This document shows, one piece after another, positions 1 through 6,358 of a stretch of DNA of 6,358 nucleotides (the first letter of the stretch is position 1; each line of letters opens with the position of its first letter). The stretch is taken from NCBI GenBank assembly GCA_018902765.1, contig JAHIQC010000002.1, positions 1 through 6,358 of the forward strand. Reading direction: 5' to 3'. The notes beneath the pieces were generated by a model, which saw only the letters and a program-made list of their open reading frames with translations, searched no databases and was not told where the DNA came from. The position numbers and the translations under genes were made by a program. This DNA comes from Actinomycetota bacterium. GTDB taxonomy: Bacteria; Actinomycetota; Coriobacteriia; Anaerosomatales; JAHIQC01.

Positions 1-834
1 CACCGCGCACTGCGCCCGTTGCATGAGATGGCCGAGTCTGCCTCCCGCGTCACACATCGGTCGCTCACCGAACGAATCGGATACGAGGGTCCCGCCGATG
101 AACTCGGCCAGCTTGCCAAGTCACTCGATTCGATGCTTGATCGCCTGGAGGCATCTTTTGGCGAGCAGCGCCGATTCGTGGCCGACGCCTCTCATGAGCT
201 GAGAACCCCAATAGCAGTCATCCGGGGCAACCTCGATATCATCCGGCAACCGTGGGCCGACGACAGCGTGCGCGAGGAGTCACTGCGAATCATCGACGAC
301 GAGGTGTGTCGTATGCAAAGGCTGCTCGATGACATGCTCGCGTTGGCTAGATCCGACTCCCCCGCGCGTCGGCCCTTCCAACCCCTTGAGCTATCGAGCC
401 TGCTTGTCGAGGCGGTCACAAAAGCTCGCTCACTGGGCCCGCGGCGCATCACGGTAAGTTGCAGCACCGCCCTTTGGGTGATCGGCGATCCAGATGCGCT
501 GGAACAGGCGCTTCTCAACGTCATGCGAAACGCGGTGCAACACACAGAGCCTGACGGCGAGATCTCCGTTAGTTGCTCGGCTGAGCACGAACATGCACGG
601 ATCGAGATCGCCGACGACGGCCCCGGTCTCAAGCTTGAAGATGCAGATCGGGTCTTTGATCGCTTCTATCGCGCAAGCGGCCCCAGGCCCAGCGACAGCG
701 GCGGCTCGGGCCTGGGCCTCTCCATCACACGCAGGCTGCTTGAGCAGCATTCCGGCTCGATCGAGGCTATAGGCGACGGGAAAGCCGGCGCCAGATTCGT
801 CATCCGAGTGCCGCTCGCGGACTCCCCCGAGTAG
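1..834 (+). CDS. Sensor histidine kinase, C-terminal part (5' end outside the window)
   Basis: Membrane-bound two-component sensor kinase that autophosphorylates on a histidine and passes the phosphate to a response regulator. The frame is open from base 1, so the sensor and membrane segments lie upstream; a TTG at 19 is internal and not the real start. Counting residues from base 19, the order is: HAMP remainder (about 1-48, with PADELGQLAKSLDSMLDRL), HisKA dimerisation helices with the H-box ASHELRTP and phospho-acceptor His59 (codon 193-195), then HATPase_c with N-box LLNVMRNAVQHT (166-177), G1 box DDGPG (199-203), F-box FDRFYR (213-218) and G2 box GGSGLGLSI (228-236). All catalytic boxes are intact. 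The type matches kinases paired with OmpR-family regulators, whose gene would be expected upstream. The stimulus cannot be inferred. The function class is certain, the specific system unknown. Confidence 0.96.
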   Translation, partial: HRALRPLHEMAESASRVTHRSLTERIGYEGPADELGQLAKSLDSMLDRLEASFGEQRRFVADASHELRTPIAVIRGNLDIIRQPWADDSVREESLRIIDDEVCRMQRLLDDMLALARSDSPARRPFQPLELSSLLVEAVTKARSLGPRRITVSCSTALWVIGDPDALEQALLNVMRNAVQHTEPDGEISVSCSAEHEHARIEIADDGPGLKLEDADRVFDRFYRASGPRPSDSGGSGLGLSITRRLLEQHSGSIEAIGDGKAGARFVIRVPLADSPE

Positions 835-886
835 TCGCACGCCTGTTCATCGGACACAGATGTTGCCGCTCACTCCCCAATAGTGC

Positions 887-935
887 CGTTTGTCAGTCTG
901 ACGTTAACTATCCGACCGTCAGTCGCCGACAAATG
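887..935 (+). promoter_or_regulatory. Nested inverted repeat in the leader of the secreted-protein gene
   Basis: An outer stem pairs 887-894 (CGTTTGTC) with 928-935 (GACAAATG), eight pairs including one G-U. An inner stem pairs 898-903 (CTGACG) with 917-922 (CGTCAG), six perfect pairs around a 13-base loop. The internal loop is 3 bases on one side and 5 on the other. It lies between the kinase stop and the start at 986. It could be a 5' untranslated RNA structure or a two-part operator. I do not recognise it as a known riboswitch class. The pairing is seen directly; the role is inferred. Confidence 0.4.
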
Positions 936-952
936 ACCTATCGGAGGAGAAT

Positions 953-967
953 GCGACCTTTAGTCGC
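953..967 (+). other. Small hairpin just before the ribosome binding site
   Basis: GCGAC (953-957) pairs with GTCGC (963-967) around a five-base loop. The same GCGAC could instead pair with GTCGC at 922-926, which is part of the inner stem and loop of the upstream inverted repeat, so the two folds would exclude each other. The structure ends five bases before the purine-rich ribosome binding site and does not cover it. Short enough to be chance. Confidence 0.25.
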
Positions 968-971
968 TGGA

Positions 972-979
972 AGAGGAGG
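972..979 (+). promoter_or_regulatory. Shine-Dalgarno site for the secreted-protein gene
   Basis: AGAGGAGG lies six bases before the ATG at 986 and fixes that start. A second purine run, GGAGGAG at 943-949, sits only one base from an out-of-frame ATG at 951 and is too close to serve it. Confidence 0.8.
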
Positions 980-985
980 GGCATT

Positions 986-1984
986 ATGTCTACCACCACA
1001 GAGAGCATCCGCACAAACCGGGCGTACCCGATCATTGTCTTGCTGTTCGCAACCGCTCTGTTTCTCACGATGGCCCACCCGGCATTCGCCGTGGCCAACG
1101 TCGACGTCTTCGGAACAGTGTCAGCCGCTGACTCAGGCGCGGGGCTGCAAAACGTACGTGTCGACGTCATCACAGTGACGAACGGTGTGCCCACCCAGGT
1201 GGCCGCAACGGCGATGTCCGATGAATCGGGCATCTGGGTCGCGGCCGTCCCGGCCGATGGCCTGTACATCATTCGCTACTCGGTCCCCGGAGGCGAGTAT
1301 GCGACTCTCTACTACCCGAACAGCGCCACCGCTTCAGGAGCCACCCGCGTCGAAGTGGGAGCTTTCGGAGTCTACGTCGCCGCCAGGCTGCAGCACTCGG
1401 CTTCCATCACCGGCGACTTCGTCGACCTGTACAGCGGAACGGGCATCAGCAACAACGAGATCATACTGAGCGTGCGTGACTCGGACGCTCAGTGGCAGGT
1501 ATTGGCCACGGTCTACTCCGATGGCAACGGTGCCTTCATGTTCGACGGTCTCAACCCCGGCTCCTACATCGTTGCCGCCGGTGCAGCTGAGTCCGATTCC
1601 TACCCCTACACGAGCCCAACCGATGCCGACGGCACATCCAACGTCCTGGAGTTGGCCGCTAACCAGTCCGCGAACGTCAGCATCGGCGAATACCGCGACA
1701 GCGAAGCTCCGAGGACTTTCACGAACCTGAGCCAGGATTCGGTCAGGGCCGGCGCAGTGGTTCGCCTCATGGCCAGCGATGACCGGTCTGGTGTCGCACA
1801 GACGTTCTACAGGCTCAACGGCCGCGCGCTGACCGCAGGTGCCTCCATGACCCTGACCAAATTGGGACTGAACACCATCGAGTTCTACTCGGTCGACGCG
1901 GCTGGCAACGTCGAGCAAGCACAGAAGAGCACCGTATACGTCAAGAGCGTACGCCAGGCCAAGACCCGCCCGATCAAAAGATAG
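986..1984 (+). CDS. Secreted multi-domain beta-sandwich (Ig-like / carboxypeptidase-regulatory-like) protein
   Basis: Exported, probably extracellular or wall-associated 332-aa protein of unknown role. The N-terminus is a signal peptide: a polar stretch to about residue 14, a hydrophobic core around 15-30, and a likely signal peptidase I site after HPAFA (residue 35). Three modules follow. Residues about 38-125 and 136-235 look like carboxypeptidase-regulatory-like or Cna-B-type folds, each with the pattern 'SDESG.W...VPADGLYIIRY' or 'SDGNGAFMFDGLNPGSYIVAA'. Residues about 239-320 resemble bacterial Ig-like repeats of the form SGV..TFYRLNG...TIEFYSVDAAGNVE. There is no LPXTG sortase signal, C-terminal membrane helix or catalytic motif; the chain ends in a basic tail (KTRPIKR). 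Such modules usually act as adhesive, spacer or surface-display domains. It is a single gene with its own ribosome binding site and terminator, convergent to the selenium cluster. Fold assignment is by pattern only. Confidence 0.85.
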   Translation: MSTTTESIRTNRAYPIIVLLFATALFLTMAHPAFAVANVDVFGTVSAADSGAGLQNVRVDVITVTNGVPTQVAATAMSDESGIWVAAVPADGLYIIRYSVPGGEYATLYYPNSATASGATRVEVGAFGVYVAARLQHSASITGDFVDLYSGTGISNNEIILSVRDSDAQWQVLATVYSDGNGAFMFDGLNPGSYIVAAGAAESDSYPYTSPTDADGTSNVLELAANQSANVSIGEYRDSEAPRTFTNLSQDSVRAGAVVRLMASDDRSGVAQTFYRLNGRALTAGASMTLTKLGLNTIEFYSVDAAGNVEQAQKSTVYVKSVRQAKTRPIKR

Positions 1985-2025
1985 CGTTCCTCGACCGCCG
2001 AATCGGCTAGTCGAACCGGCAATGA

Positions 2026-2050
2026 GAAGGCCCGCCACGAGCGGGCCTTC
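2026..2050. terminator. Rho-independent terminator between convergent genes
   Basis: GAAGGCCCGC (2026-2035) and GCGGGCCTTC (2041-2050) form a perfect ten-pair GC-rich stem around the loop CACGA. On the plus strand the T-rich run TTGCTTTCTC follows; on the minus strand the tail TCATTGCC is weaker. It sits 41 bases after the secreted-protein stop and 47 bases beyond the selB stop, so it can end transcription from both sides, more strongly on the plus strand. Confidence 0.88.
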
Positions 2051-2097
2051 TTGCTTTCTCAGTTGTCGCTGTGCGAGCGCCCGGCGGCGCCGTAAGC

Positions 2098-4002
2098 TCA
2101 CCCGCGCTTGAGCACCCGAACATCGCCCTCTCGCTTAGTGACGCCTTGCGCGTCGAAGTACTCTAGCAGTGGTATCGCGTACTTGCGGCTCACACCAAGC
2201 ATGTCGCGCAGTTCAGCCGCTGTAGCCGAGCCGTGCTCGGTGAGATGCGCGGTGAGCTTGCGGCGCGCCTCCTCGATCACAGCAGAGTCGAAGTGCATCT
2301 CCGCGCCAAGCCTGACCACTGCACCGTCCAATACCAGCTTCGTGAGGGCCTTGCGGACCACGACCGGGTCCTGCCCGATCAGGTTCGCAAGCTCCGCGGC
2401 TCCGGACGGCGACAGGTCCTGGGTACGCAGCAACGGCACGAGCGCCTCAAGGGCGGTGTTCTCCTCGGCAAGAGCTGAAACGGCGGCTTTCGCGTGGCGC
2501 ACGCGTCCTGACTCGGCGACGAGCCATCCGGCGGCATCGGGGTGCGCCAGAACAGCGTCGAACACCTTTACGTCCATGCGCCTCTCGACGCGGTCTTTGA
2601 GGGCGGCTGCGGCCAGCCCGGTGGATTTGGGCTCTTGCGCGTGGAAGGCCAGAAGCTCCGACTGTGCGAGCTCAAGAACGTGCGCAAGCGCTTCGGGAGT
2701 CACGAAGTAGGTCTCGGAGCCGATCTTGAGCCGCTCGAGGCTGGCCTTGTTCAGCGCGTCTGCCACCAAGGAGCGTTCGACCCCGATGAGCGAAGCTATC
2801 TGCGCCGAGCTCATGGGGGTGGCGCGCGCCGCAAGTAACCCAAGCGCCGCCGCCGGCACATCGTGGGCGAGCAGCGCGTCGAGCAGCTCCTGCTCGTGCG
2901 CACGCAGCACCGTTCGTCTGGGCGGCGAGACATCGAGGACCAGACCGCCGCCAATCGTGTAGACCGGCGAGTAGGAACGAATGATGAAACGGTCGCCGTA
3001 GCGCGGAGCCAGGGGCTCTTCGAGGCGTATCTGGGCGAAGACCGAAGTGCCGCACGCGAGTTCCTCGGCATCCATGAGAAGGACACGGCCGAGCACCTCG
3101 CGCGTCCCGTGATGCACGTGGACCCGCGCGCCGGAAACGAACGGTTTGTCCTGGCCGGACACGCCCAGATAGGTCAGCCGCACGTCGATGCGGTCGGTGA
3201 CGGTGAGCGATCCGGGAGCCGCGACGATGTCGCCGCGAGAGATGTCATCAAGGTCCAGCCCAGCGAGGTTGATGGCGACGCGCTGGCCGGCGCTGGCGCG
3301 CGTCACGCTGTCCGAGTGCACCTGCACGCCGCGCACGCGTCCACGCTTGCCCTGCGGGTACACCTCGATCTCGTCGTCTCGCGCGGCGGTGCCGGACCAC
3401 ATGGTGCCGGTCACCACTGTGCCTGCGCCGGCGATGGTGAATACGCGATCGACCGGTAGCCTCATGGGGAGTGCGGCTTGGCGCGACGGCGCTTCATCGG
3501 CGACTTCATCGAGTGCGGCTTTCAGCTCGTCAAGGCCAGCGCCTGTGCGGCTCGAGACTGCGATGATCGGAGCGCCCTGGATCGATGTGCCCCGCAGAAG
3601 CTCGGTGATGTCGTCGCGCACGAGCTCCAGCCAATCGGCGTCAGCGAGATCGGACTTGGCGAGCGCCACCACGCCGCGGTCGATGCCGAGCAGGTCGATG
3701 ATCGCGAGGTGCTCGAGGGTCTGCGGCATCACGCCGTCATCAGCGGCCACCACGAGCATGACCACGTCGATGCCCGTCGCGCCGGCGACCATCTGGCGCA
3801 CGAACTTCTCGTGCCCCGGAACGTCGACAACGCCCATCTCCCGCCCGCTGGGCAACTCGAGCCTCGCGAAACCAAGTTCGATGGTGATGCCGCGGGCCTT
3901 TTCCTCGGCCAGGCGGTCGGGATCTGTGCCGGTAAGTGCTTTGACCAGCGAGGACTTCCCGTGGTCGATGTGGCCGGCAGTACCCAGTACGAGCGAGGGC
4001 AT
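2098..4002 (-). CDS. selB: Selenocysteine-specific translation elongation factor SelB
   Basis: GTPase that carries selenocysteyl-tRNA(Sec) to the ribosome and binds the SECIS hairpin so that UGA is read as selenocysteine; cytoplasmic. The 634-aa product starts at ATG 4002 ([11 protein letters not shown]). The frame stays open further upstream, but that extension lies inside selA and is not SelB-like. The GTPase domain has G1 GHIDHGKS (10-17), switch I RGITIE (37-42), G3 DVPGH (60-64), G4 AKSD (115-118) and G5 SSRTG (150-154). EF-Tu-like domains II and III span about 180-360. Winged-helix repeats fill about 365-634, ending in the conserved [20 protein letters not shown] (605-624) of the SECIS-binding module. 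Length is typical of bacterial SelB. The start lies two bases after the selA stop, with GAGAAGG (4016-4010) as ribosome binding site seven bases upstream, so the two are probably translationally coupled. The A in G4 replaces the usual N or T. Confidence 0.97.
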   Translation of the reverse strand: MPSLVLGTAGHIDHGKSSLVKALTGTDPDRLAEEKARGITIELGFARLELPSGREMGVVDVPGHEKFVRQMVAGATGIDVVMLVVAADDGVMPQTLEHLAIIDLLGIDRGVVALAKSDLADADWLELVRDDITELLRGTSIQGAPIIAVSSRTGAGLDELKAALDEVADEAPSRQAALPMRLPVDRVFTIAGAGTVVTGTMWSGTAARDDEIEVYPQGKRGRVRGVQVHSDSVTRASAGQRVAINLAGLDLDDISRGDIVAAPGSLTVTDRIDVRLTYLGVSGQDKPFVSGARVHVHHGTREVLGRVLLMDAEELACGTSVFAQIRLEEPLAPRYGDRFIIRSYSPVYTIGGGLVLDVSPPRRTVLRAHEQELLDALLAHDVPAAALGLLAARATPMSSAQIASLIGVERSLVADALNKASLERLKIGSETYFVTPEALAHVLELAQSELLAFHAQEPKSTGLAAAALKDRVERRMDVKVFDAVLAHPDAAGWLVAESGRVRHAKAAVSALAEENTALEALVPLLRTQDLSPSGAAELANLIGQDPVVVRKALTKLVLDGAVVRLGAEMHFDSAVIEEARRKLTAHLTEHGSATAAELRDMLGVSRKYAIPLLEYFDAQGVTKREGDVRVLKRG

Positions 4003-4004
4003 GG

Positions 4005-5414
4005 TCAGGCCTTCTCGCCCAGACGCGCGCACGTCTGCTCGAGTGCGGATGCGACAAGGTCGATCTCGGCATCGGATAGTGTGCGCGGGTCCAAGATCAG
4101 GCGGCCGTCGTTGATGCGCGCCACGATGCACGGGTCGCCGAGGCGCAGCGACGATTCCAGGTCCACAACGCTGCCGCCAACAGGCGCAAGCGCGACTAAG
4201 ACGGTGTCGATCTCGGCCAGCGGAAGCGATCCGCCGCCTGCACGTGCGACGCCGGGCTCGACGCTCACCGCGAACAGGGCGCGGGTGCTGGCTCCGATGG
4301 CGGCCGCGAGAGTCTCCGCGCGAACGCGCGACTCATCGGCAGACATGGTGAGCATGCGCAGCGTCGGGATGTCTTTTAGCGCGCGCTCGGGATCGAGATA
4401 GGCGCGAAGAGTCAGTTCCAGCGCGGCCAGGGTCATCTTGTCGAGGCGCAGGGCTCGGGCCATGGGGTGCTGCTTGAGTTTCGCGATGATCTCGGCGCGA
4501 CCCACGAGGATGCCGGCTTGCGGACCGCCCAAGAGTTTGTCGCCCGAGAAACTCACGAGCGCAGCACCGGCCGCGATCGACTCGCCGACCGTCGGCTCGT
4601 ACGGCAGCCCAAAGGGTCGCAGGTCGATGAGCACGCCTGAGCCTTGGTCCTCGAACACCGGAACGCCGTGGGAGGCGCCCAAAGCGACGAGCTGACCGAG
4701 CTCGACTTCCTCGGTGAAGCCCAACACGCGGAAGTTGCTTGAATGCACCTTGAGAAACAGGCGCGTGGCAGGCGTCAGCGCCTTCTCGTAATCGCGCAGA
4801 TGCGTCTTGTTGGTGGCACCGACCTCGACCATCGTGGCGCCGGATTCGGCCATGATGTCCGGGATACGGAATGAGCCGCCTATCTCGACGAGCTGCCCGC
4901 GACTGACGATAGCCTCGCCGCCGCGCGCGAGCGCCGCGATGCCGAGCATGACCGCGGCCGCATTGTTGTTCACGGCCATGGCCGCCTCGGCTCCGGTGAG
5001 CTTGCACAGCAGCTCCTCGACATGAGCGTGCCGCGAGCCTCGCGCGCCGCTGGCGACATCGTATTCGAGAGTCGAATAGCCAGCCGCGACCTCCTGAACG
5101 GCTGCCGCTGCGGCATCCGAGAGGATCGAGCGGCCCAGATTGGTGTGCACGATGATCCCCGTGGCGTTCACGACCCCCACAAGCGAGCGCGCGGCCCCAA
5201 GCTCCACACGAGCCACGACATCGGCCATGAGCTGTTCGGGATCGAGATCTGTCACGCTTTGCGCCAGGATCGCTGCGCGCGTCGCGTCGATCTGTGCACG
5301 AAGCGCCTCTACCACGACCTGCCGAGGATGGGCCTCAAGCAATCCCGCGATTCTCGGGTGCTTCAAAGCGTCGTCGACCTTGGGAAGTGCCCGGAGCAAT
5401 GCTGATGTGTCCAT
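4005..5414 (-). CDS. selA: L-seryl-tRNA(Sec) selenium transferase (selenocysteine synthase) SelA
   Basis: PLP-dependent enzyme that converts seryl-tRNA(Sec) to selenocysteyl-tRNA(Sec) using selenophosphate. From ATG 5414 the product is 469 aa, close to the usual 460-470. An N-terminal tRNA-binding region (about 1-75, [20 protein letters not shown]) is followed by the fold-type I aminotransferase core. Conserved blocks are [14 protein letters not shown] (81-94), [12 protein letters not shown] (125-136), [11 protein letters not shown] (147-157), [11 protein letters not shown] (177-187), EDQGSG (255-260) and [13 protein letters not shown] (289-301), where Lys293 is the expected PLP-binding lysine. 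The C-terminal domain is complete. A GTG at 5447 would add 11 residues, but these do not look conserved, and ATG 5414 aligns better with the family start. Neither start has a clear Shine-Dalgarno. The gene lies 38 bases after the YedF-like gene and two bases before selB, consistent with one operon. Confidence 0.97.
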   Translation of the reverse strand: MDTSALLRALPKVDDALKHPRIAGLLEAHPRQVVVEALRAQIDATRAAILAQSVTDLDPEQLMADVVARVELGAARSLVGVVNATGIIVHTNLGRSILSDAAAAAVQEVAAGYSTLEYDVASGARGSRHAHVEELLCKLTGAEAAMAVNNNAAAVMLGIAALARGGEAIVSRGQLVEIGGSFRIPDIMAESGATMVEVGATNKTHLRDYEKALTPATRLFLKVHSSNFRVLGFTEEVELGQLVALGASHGVPVFEDQGSGVLIDLRPFGLPYEPTVGESIAAGAALVSFSGDKLLGGPQAGILVGRAEIIAKLKQHPMARALRLDKMTLAALELTLRAYLDPERALKDIPTLRMLTMSADESRVRAETLAAAIGASTRALFAVSVEPGVARAGGGSLPLAEIDTVLVALAPVGGSVVDLESSLRLGDPCIVARINDGRLILDPRTLSDAEIDLVASALEQTCARLGEKA

Positions 5415-5421
5415 GACGCGT

Positions 5422-5427
5422 ATTGTA
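5422..5427 (-). promoter_or_regulatory. Possible -10 box just upstream of selA
   Basis: TACAAT on the minus strand (5427-5422) ends seven bases before the selA ATG. Together with the missing Shine-Dalgarno, this would fit a leaderless selA transcript starting at or very near the ATG. No good -35 box is found at 16-18 bases (GCCGTG at 17). Chance occurrence is quite possible. Confidence 0.25.
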
Positions 5428-5452
5428 CCCGAGCGCGGAGCCGACACGGCGC

Positions 5453-5791
5453 TCAGGCTATGGTGAGAACGTCGCCATCGGCCAGCATCGCCGCAACCCC
5501 GTCGAGCATCGTGCCCACCTCGCCCACCGCGAGTTCATCGGACAGGCCCAAGTAGTCCAGGCACGTCCCACAGACCTTCACGGCGCTCCCCTGCTCGATC
5601 AGCAGCCCCAGATCGTCGAGGACCTCGGAGCCGTCGCAGGCAAGGCGCACCCCTTCGTGCATGAGCATGATAGCTGCGGGCCTGTTCGCGTCGCGCGCGA
5701 CCGAGTACACGAAGTTGCGCATGAGCACGCGCCCCAGCGCGTCGTCGTGGCGGCCGATGGAATCGGTGGTGATGAGGACGCGCTTGGCCAT
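5453..5791 (-). CDS. YedF-like selenium-associated DsrE-family protein (DsrE domain only)
   Basis: Small cytoplasmic protein of the DsrE-like fold, 112 aa, resembling the C-terminal half of YedF, a protein found next to selA and selD in many selenium-using bacteria; its exact function is not established. The start ATG at 5791 has GGAGGAA (5804-5798) six bases upstream. The N-terminus MAKRVLITTDSIGRHDDALG is a first beta strand and turn like other YedF C-terminal domains. The signature VCGTCLDYLGLSDELAVGEVGT (72-93) carries the Cys74/Cys77 pair, which may hold sulfur or selenium. A further cysteine is Cys52. The TusA/SirA-like N-terminal domain with its CP motif, usual in YedF, is absent. The frame runs open upstream to 5914, but that stretch shows no TusA-like sequence and is not SD-supported. 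It lies between selD and selA, which strongly supports a selenium-related role, perhaps selenium delivery (inference). Confidence 0.88.
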   Translation of the reverse strand: MAKRVLITTDSIGRHDDALGRVLMRNFVYSVARDANRPAAIMLMHEGVRLACDGSEVLDDLGLLIEQGSAVKVCGTCLDYLGLSDELAVGEVGTMLDGVAAMLADGDVLTIA

Positions 5792-5797
5792 GGGTGG

Positions 5798-5804
5798 TTC
5801 CTCC
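5798..5804 (-). promoter_or_regulatory. Shine-Dalgarno site of the YedF-like gene
   Basis: GGAGGAA on the minus strand, six bases before ATG 5791. It decides the short 112-aa start over the longer open frame. Confidence 0.8.
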
Positions 5805-5805
5805 A

Positions 5806-5840
5806 TTAAGGACGACTTAATCATTCTATCCAAAATGATT
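5806..5840 (-). promoter_or_regulatory. AT-rich inverted-repeat pair, possible promoter/operator of yedF-selA-selB
   Basis: Two adjoining inverted repeats lie in the 80-base gap after selD. TTAAG-gacga-CTTAA (5806-5820) overlaps by two bases AATCATT (5819-5825), which pairs perfectly with AATGATT (5834-5840) across eight bases. The stretch is strikingly AT-rich against its surroundings. On the minus strand it holds TAGAAT (5828-5823) and, just upstream, GATAAT (5843-5838), both close to the -10 consensus, but with poor -35 boxes. It may be a promoter with an operator; it lacks a T-run and so is not a good terminator. Confidence 0.4.
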
Positions 5841-5871
5841 ATCGCCGAAGAACCCCCCACTAGCGCAAGTC

Positions 5872-6358
5872 TCAGGCGAGAATACGCACCTGACCTGCGA
5901 TGCCTTCGACGCAACGTCCAATGACCGAGCCGCTCTCACCGCGTCTATCCAACGCCTCGAGGAGCTCGTCACAGCGCGCAGGGTCCACTGCCATGAGCAA
6001 GCCTCCGCTTGTCTGCGGGTCGGCGAGCACACCTCGCCATGCATCATCAGCAGGTCCCCAGTCGACCACTGGATCGAGATCAGCAATGACATCCTCGGTG
6101 CGTCCGGGACGCACGCCGACGCGGCTGTACTCGAGAGCTTGGGGCCAGATCGGCACCGAGGCCAGATCGAGTTCGGCCGCGCAATCGCTACCAAGCACCA
6201 TCTCGCGGAGATGACCAACGAGGCCAAAACCGGTCACGTCGGTTCCTGCATTCACTCCGACCTGCACCATCGCCTCGGAAGCGGCCTTGTTCAGCCGAGC
6301 CATCGCTTCGATGACGTCGCGGATCGAATCCTCGGTCTCCAGGCCGCGCTTGAGCGTG
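5872..6358 (-). CDS. selD: Selenide, water dikinase (selenophosphate synthetase) SelD, C-terminal part
   Basis: Makes selenophosphate from selenide and ATP, the selenium donor for SelA. Only the last 161 residues are in the window; the frame is open to base 6358, so the ATG at 6303 is internal. The fragment starts TLKRGLETEDSIRDVIEAMA, then ARLNKAASEAM, followed by NAGTDVTGFGLVGHL (fragment residues 36-50) and LADPQTSGGLLMAV (111-124), both conserved AIRS-type C-terminal motifs of SelD. The C-terminus is complete with a TGA stop. The N-terminal catalytic Cys or Sec and Lys, which would show whether this SelD is itself a selenoprotein, lie outside the window. It is the first visible gene of the minus-strand cluster and ends 80 bases before the YedF-like start. 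Confidence 0.96.
   Translation of the reverse strand, partial: TLKRGLETEDSIRDVIEAMARLNKAASEAMVQVGVNAGTDVTGFGLVGHLREMVLGSDCAAELDLASVPIWPQALEYSRVGVRPGRTEDVIADLDPVVDWGPADDAWRGVLADPQTSGGLLMAVDPARCDELLEALDRRGESGSVIGRCVEGIAGQVRILA

Noticed and set aside
933..1178. Plus-strand open frame of 81 codons overlapping the leader and start of the secreted-protein gene, with GGAGGAG before an internal ATG at 951
   Set aside because: The purine run is only one base from that ATG, the product is low-complexity and arginine-rich, and it overlaps a gene with a clear signal peptide in another frame.
1985..2025. T-loop-like GGTTCGACT on the minus strand, considered as the end of a tRNA-Sec gene after selB
   Set aside because: The bases flanking the loop (GCCGG and AGCCG) do not pair as a T-stem, and no acceptor stem or CCA end is present.
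2077..2090. Five-pair GC hairpin (GCGCC/GGCGC) right after the selB stop
   Set aside because: It has no following T-run on either strand; the stronger hairpin at 2026-2050 is the better terminator.
1334..2101. 255-codon minus-strand open frame opposite the secreted-protein gene
   Set aside because: It is antisense to a gene with clear signal peptide and domain patterns, runs through the terminator hairpin, and shows no recognisable domain.
3188..4114. Long plus-strand open frames opposite selB and selA (also 2863-3459 and 3478-4401)
   Set aside because: They are antisense shadows of strongly conserved genes, produced by GC-rich codon use, with serine/arginine-rich or non-domain products.
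4003..4131. 43-residue N-terminal extension of SelB in the open frame
   Set aside because: It lies within the selA coding end, is arginine-rich without SelB similarity, and the GTPase motif begins normally from ATG 4002 with a good ribosome binding site.
5792..5914. 41-residue upstream extension of the YedF-like frame as a possible TusA domain
   Set aside because: It is too short, arginine-rich at the start, overlaps the selD end, lacks the TusA CP motif, and the Shine-Dalgarno fits ATG 5791.

Overview
The window is GC-rich, with mostly G or C at third codon positions and short intergenic gaps. It holds five protein genes, two of them cut by the window edges. The codon bias, the secreted beta-sandwich protein and the compact selenium gene cluster suggest a high-GC, probably anaerobic bacterium. 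A deep-branching actinobacterium (Coriobacteriia-like) would fit, but this is inference from general gene style and no rRNA or lineage-specific marker is present.

Left part, plus strand (1-2061). The window opens inside a sensor histidine kinase, covering the end of HAMP, HisKA and HATPase_c, up to a stop at 834. A 151-base gap follows that can fold into a nested stem-loop plus a small hairpin. Next is a 332-aa secreted protein (986-1984) with a signal peptide and three extracellular beta-sandwich modules. It ends at a strong terminator hairpin (2026-2050), placed where its transcription meets that of the selenium cluster.

Right part, minus strand (2098-6358). Reading leftward, this is a selenium-utilisation cluster: selD (selenophosphate synthetase, C-terminal part), a short YedF/DsrE-like selenium-associated protein, selA (selenocysteine synthase) and selB (selenocysteine-specific elongation factor). 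SelD makes selenophosphate. SelA uses it to convert seryl-tRNA(Sec) to selenocysteyl-tRNA(Sec). SelB delivers that tRNA to UGA codons marked by a SECIS hairpin. No tRNA-Sec gene (selC) and no UGA-containing selenoprotein is visible, so both must lie elsewhere.

Most notable points: the YedF-like protein consists only of the DsrE-like half, without the N-terminal TusA/SirA domain usual for YedF. An unusually AT-rich pair of inverted repeats lies between selD and yedF. A structured leader lies upstream of the secreted protein. selA has no visible Shine-Dalgarno but has a TACAAT box just before its start. No mobile element, CRISPR array or rRNA was seen, and no clearly undescribed system.
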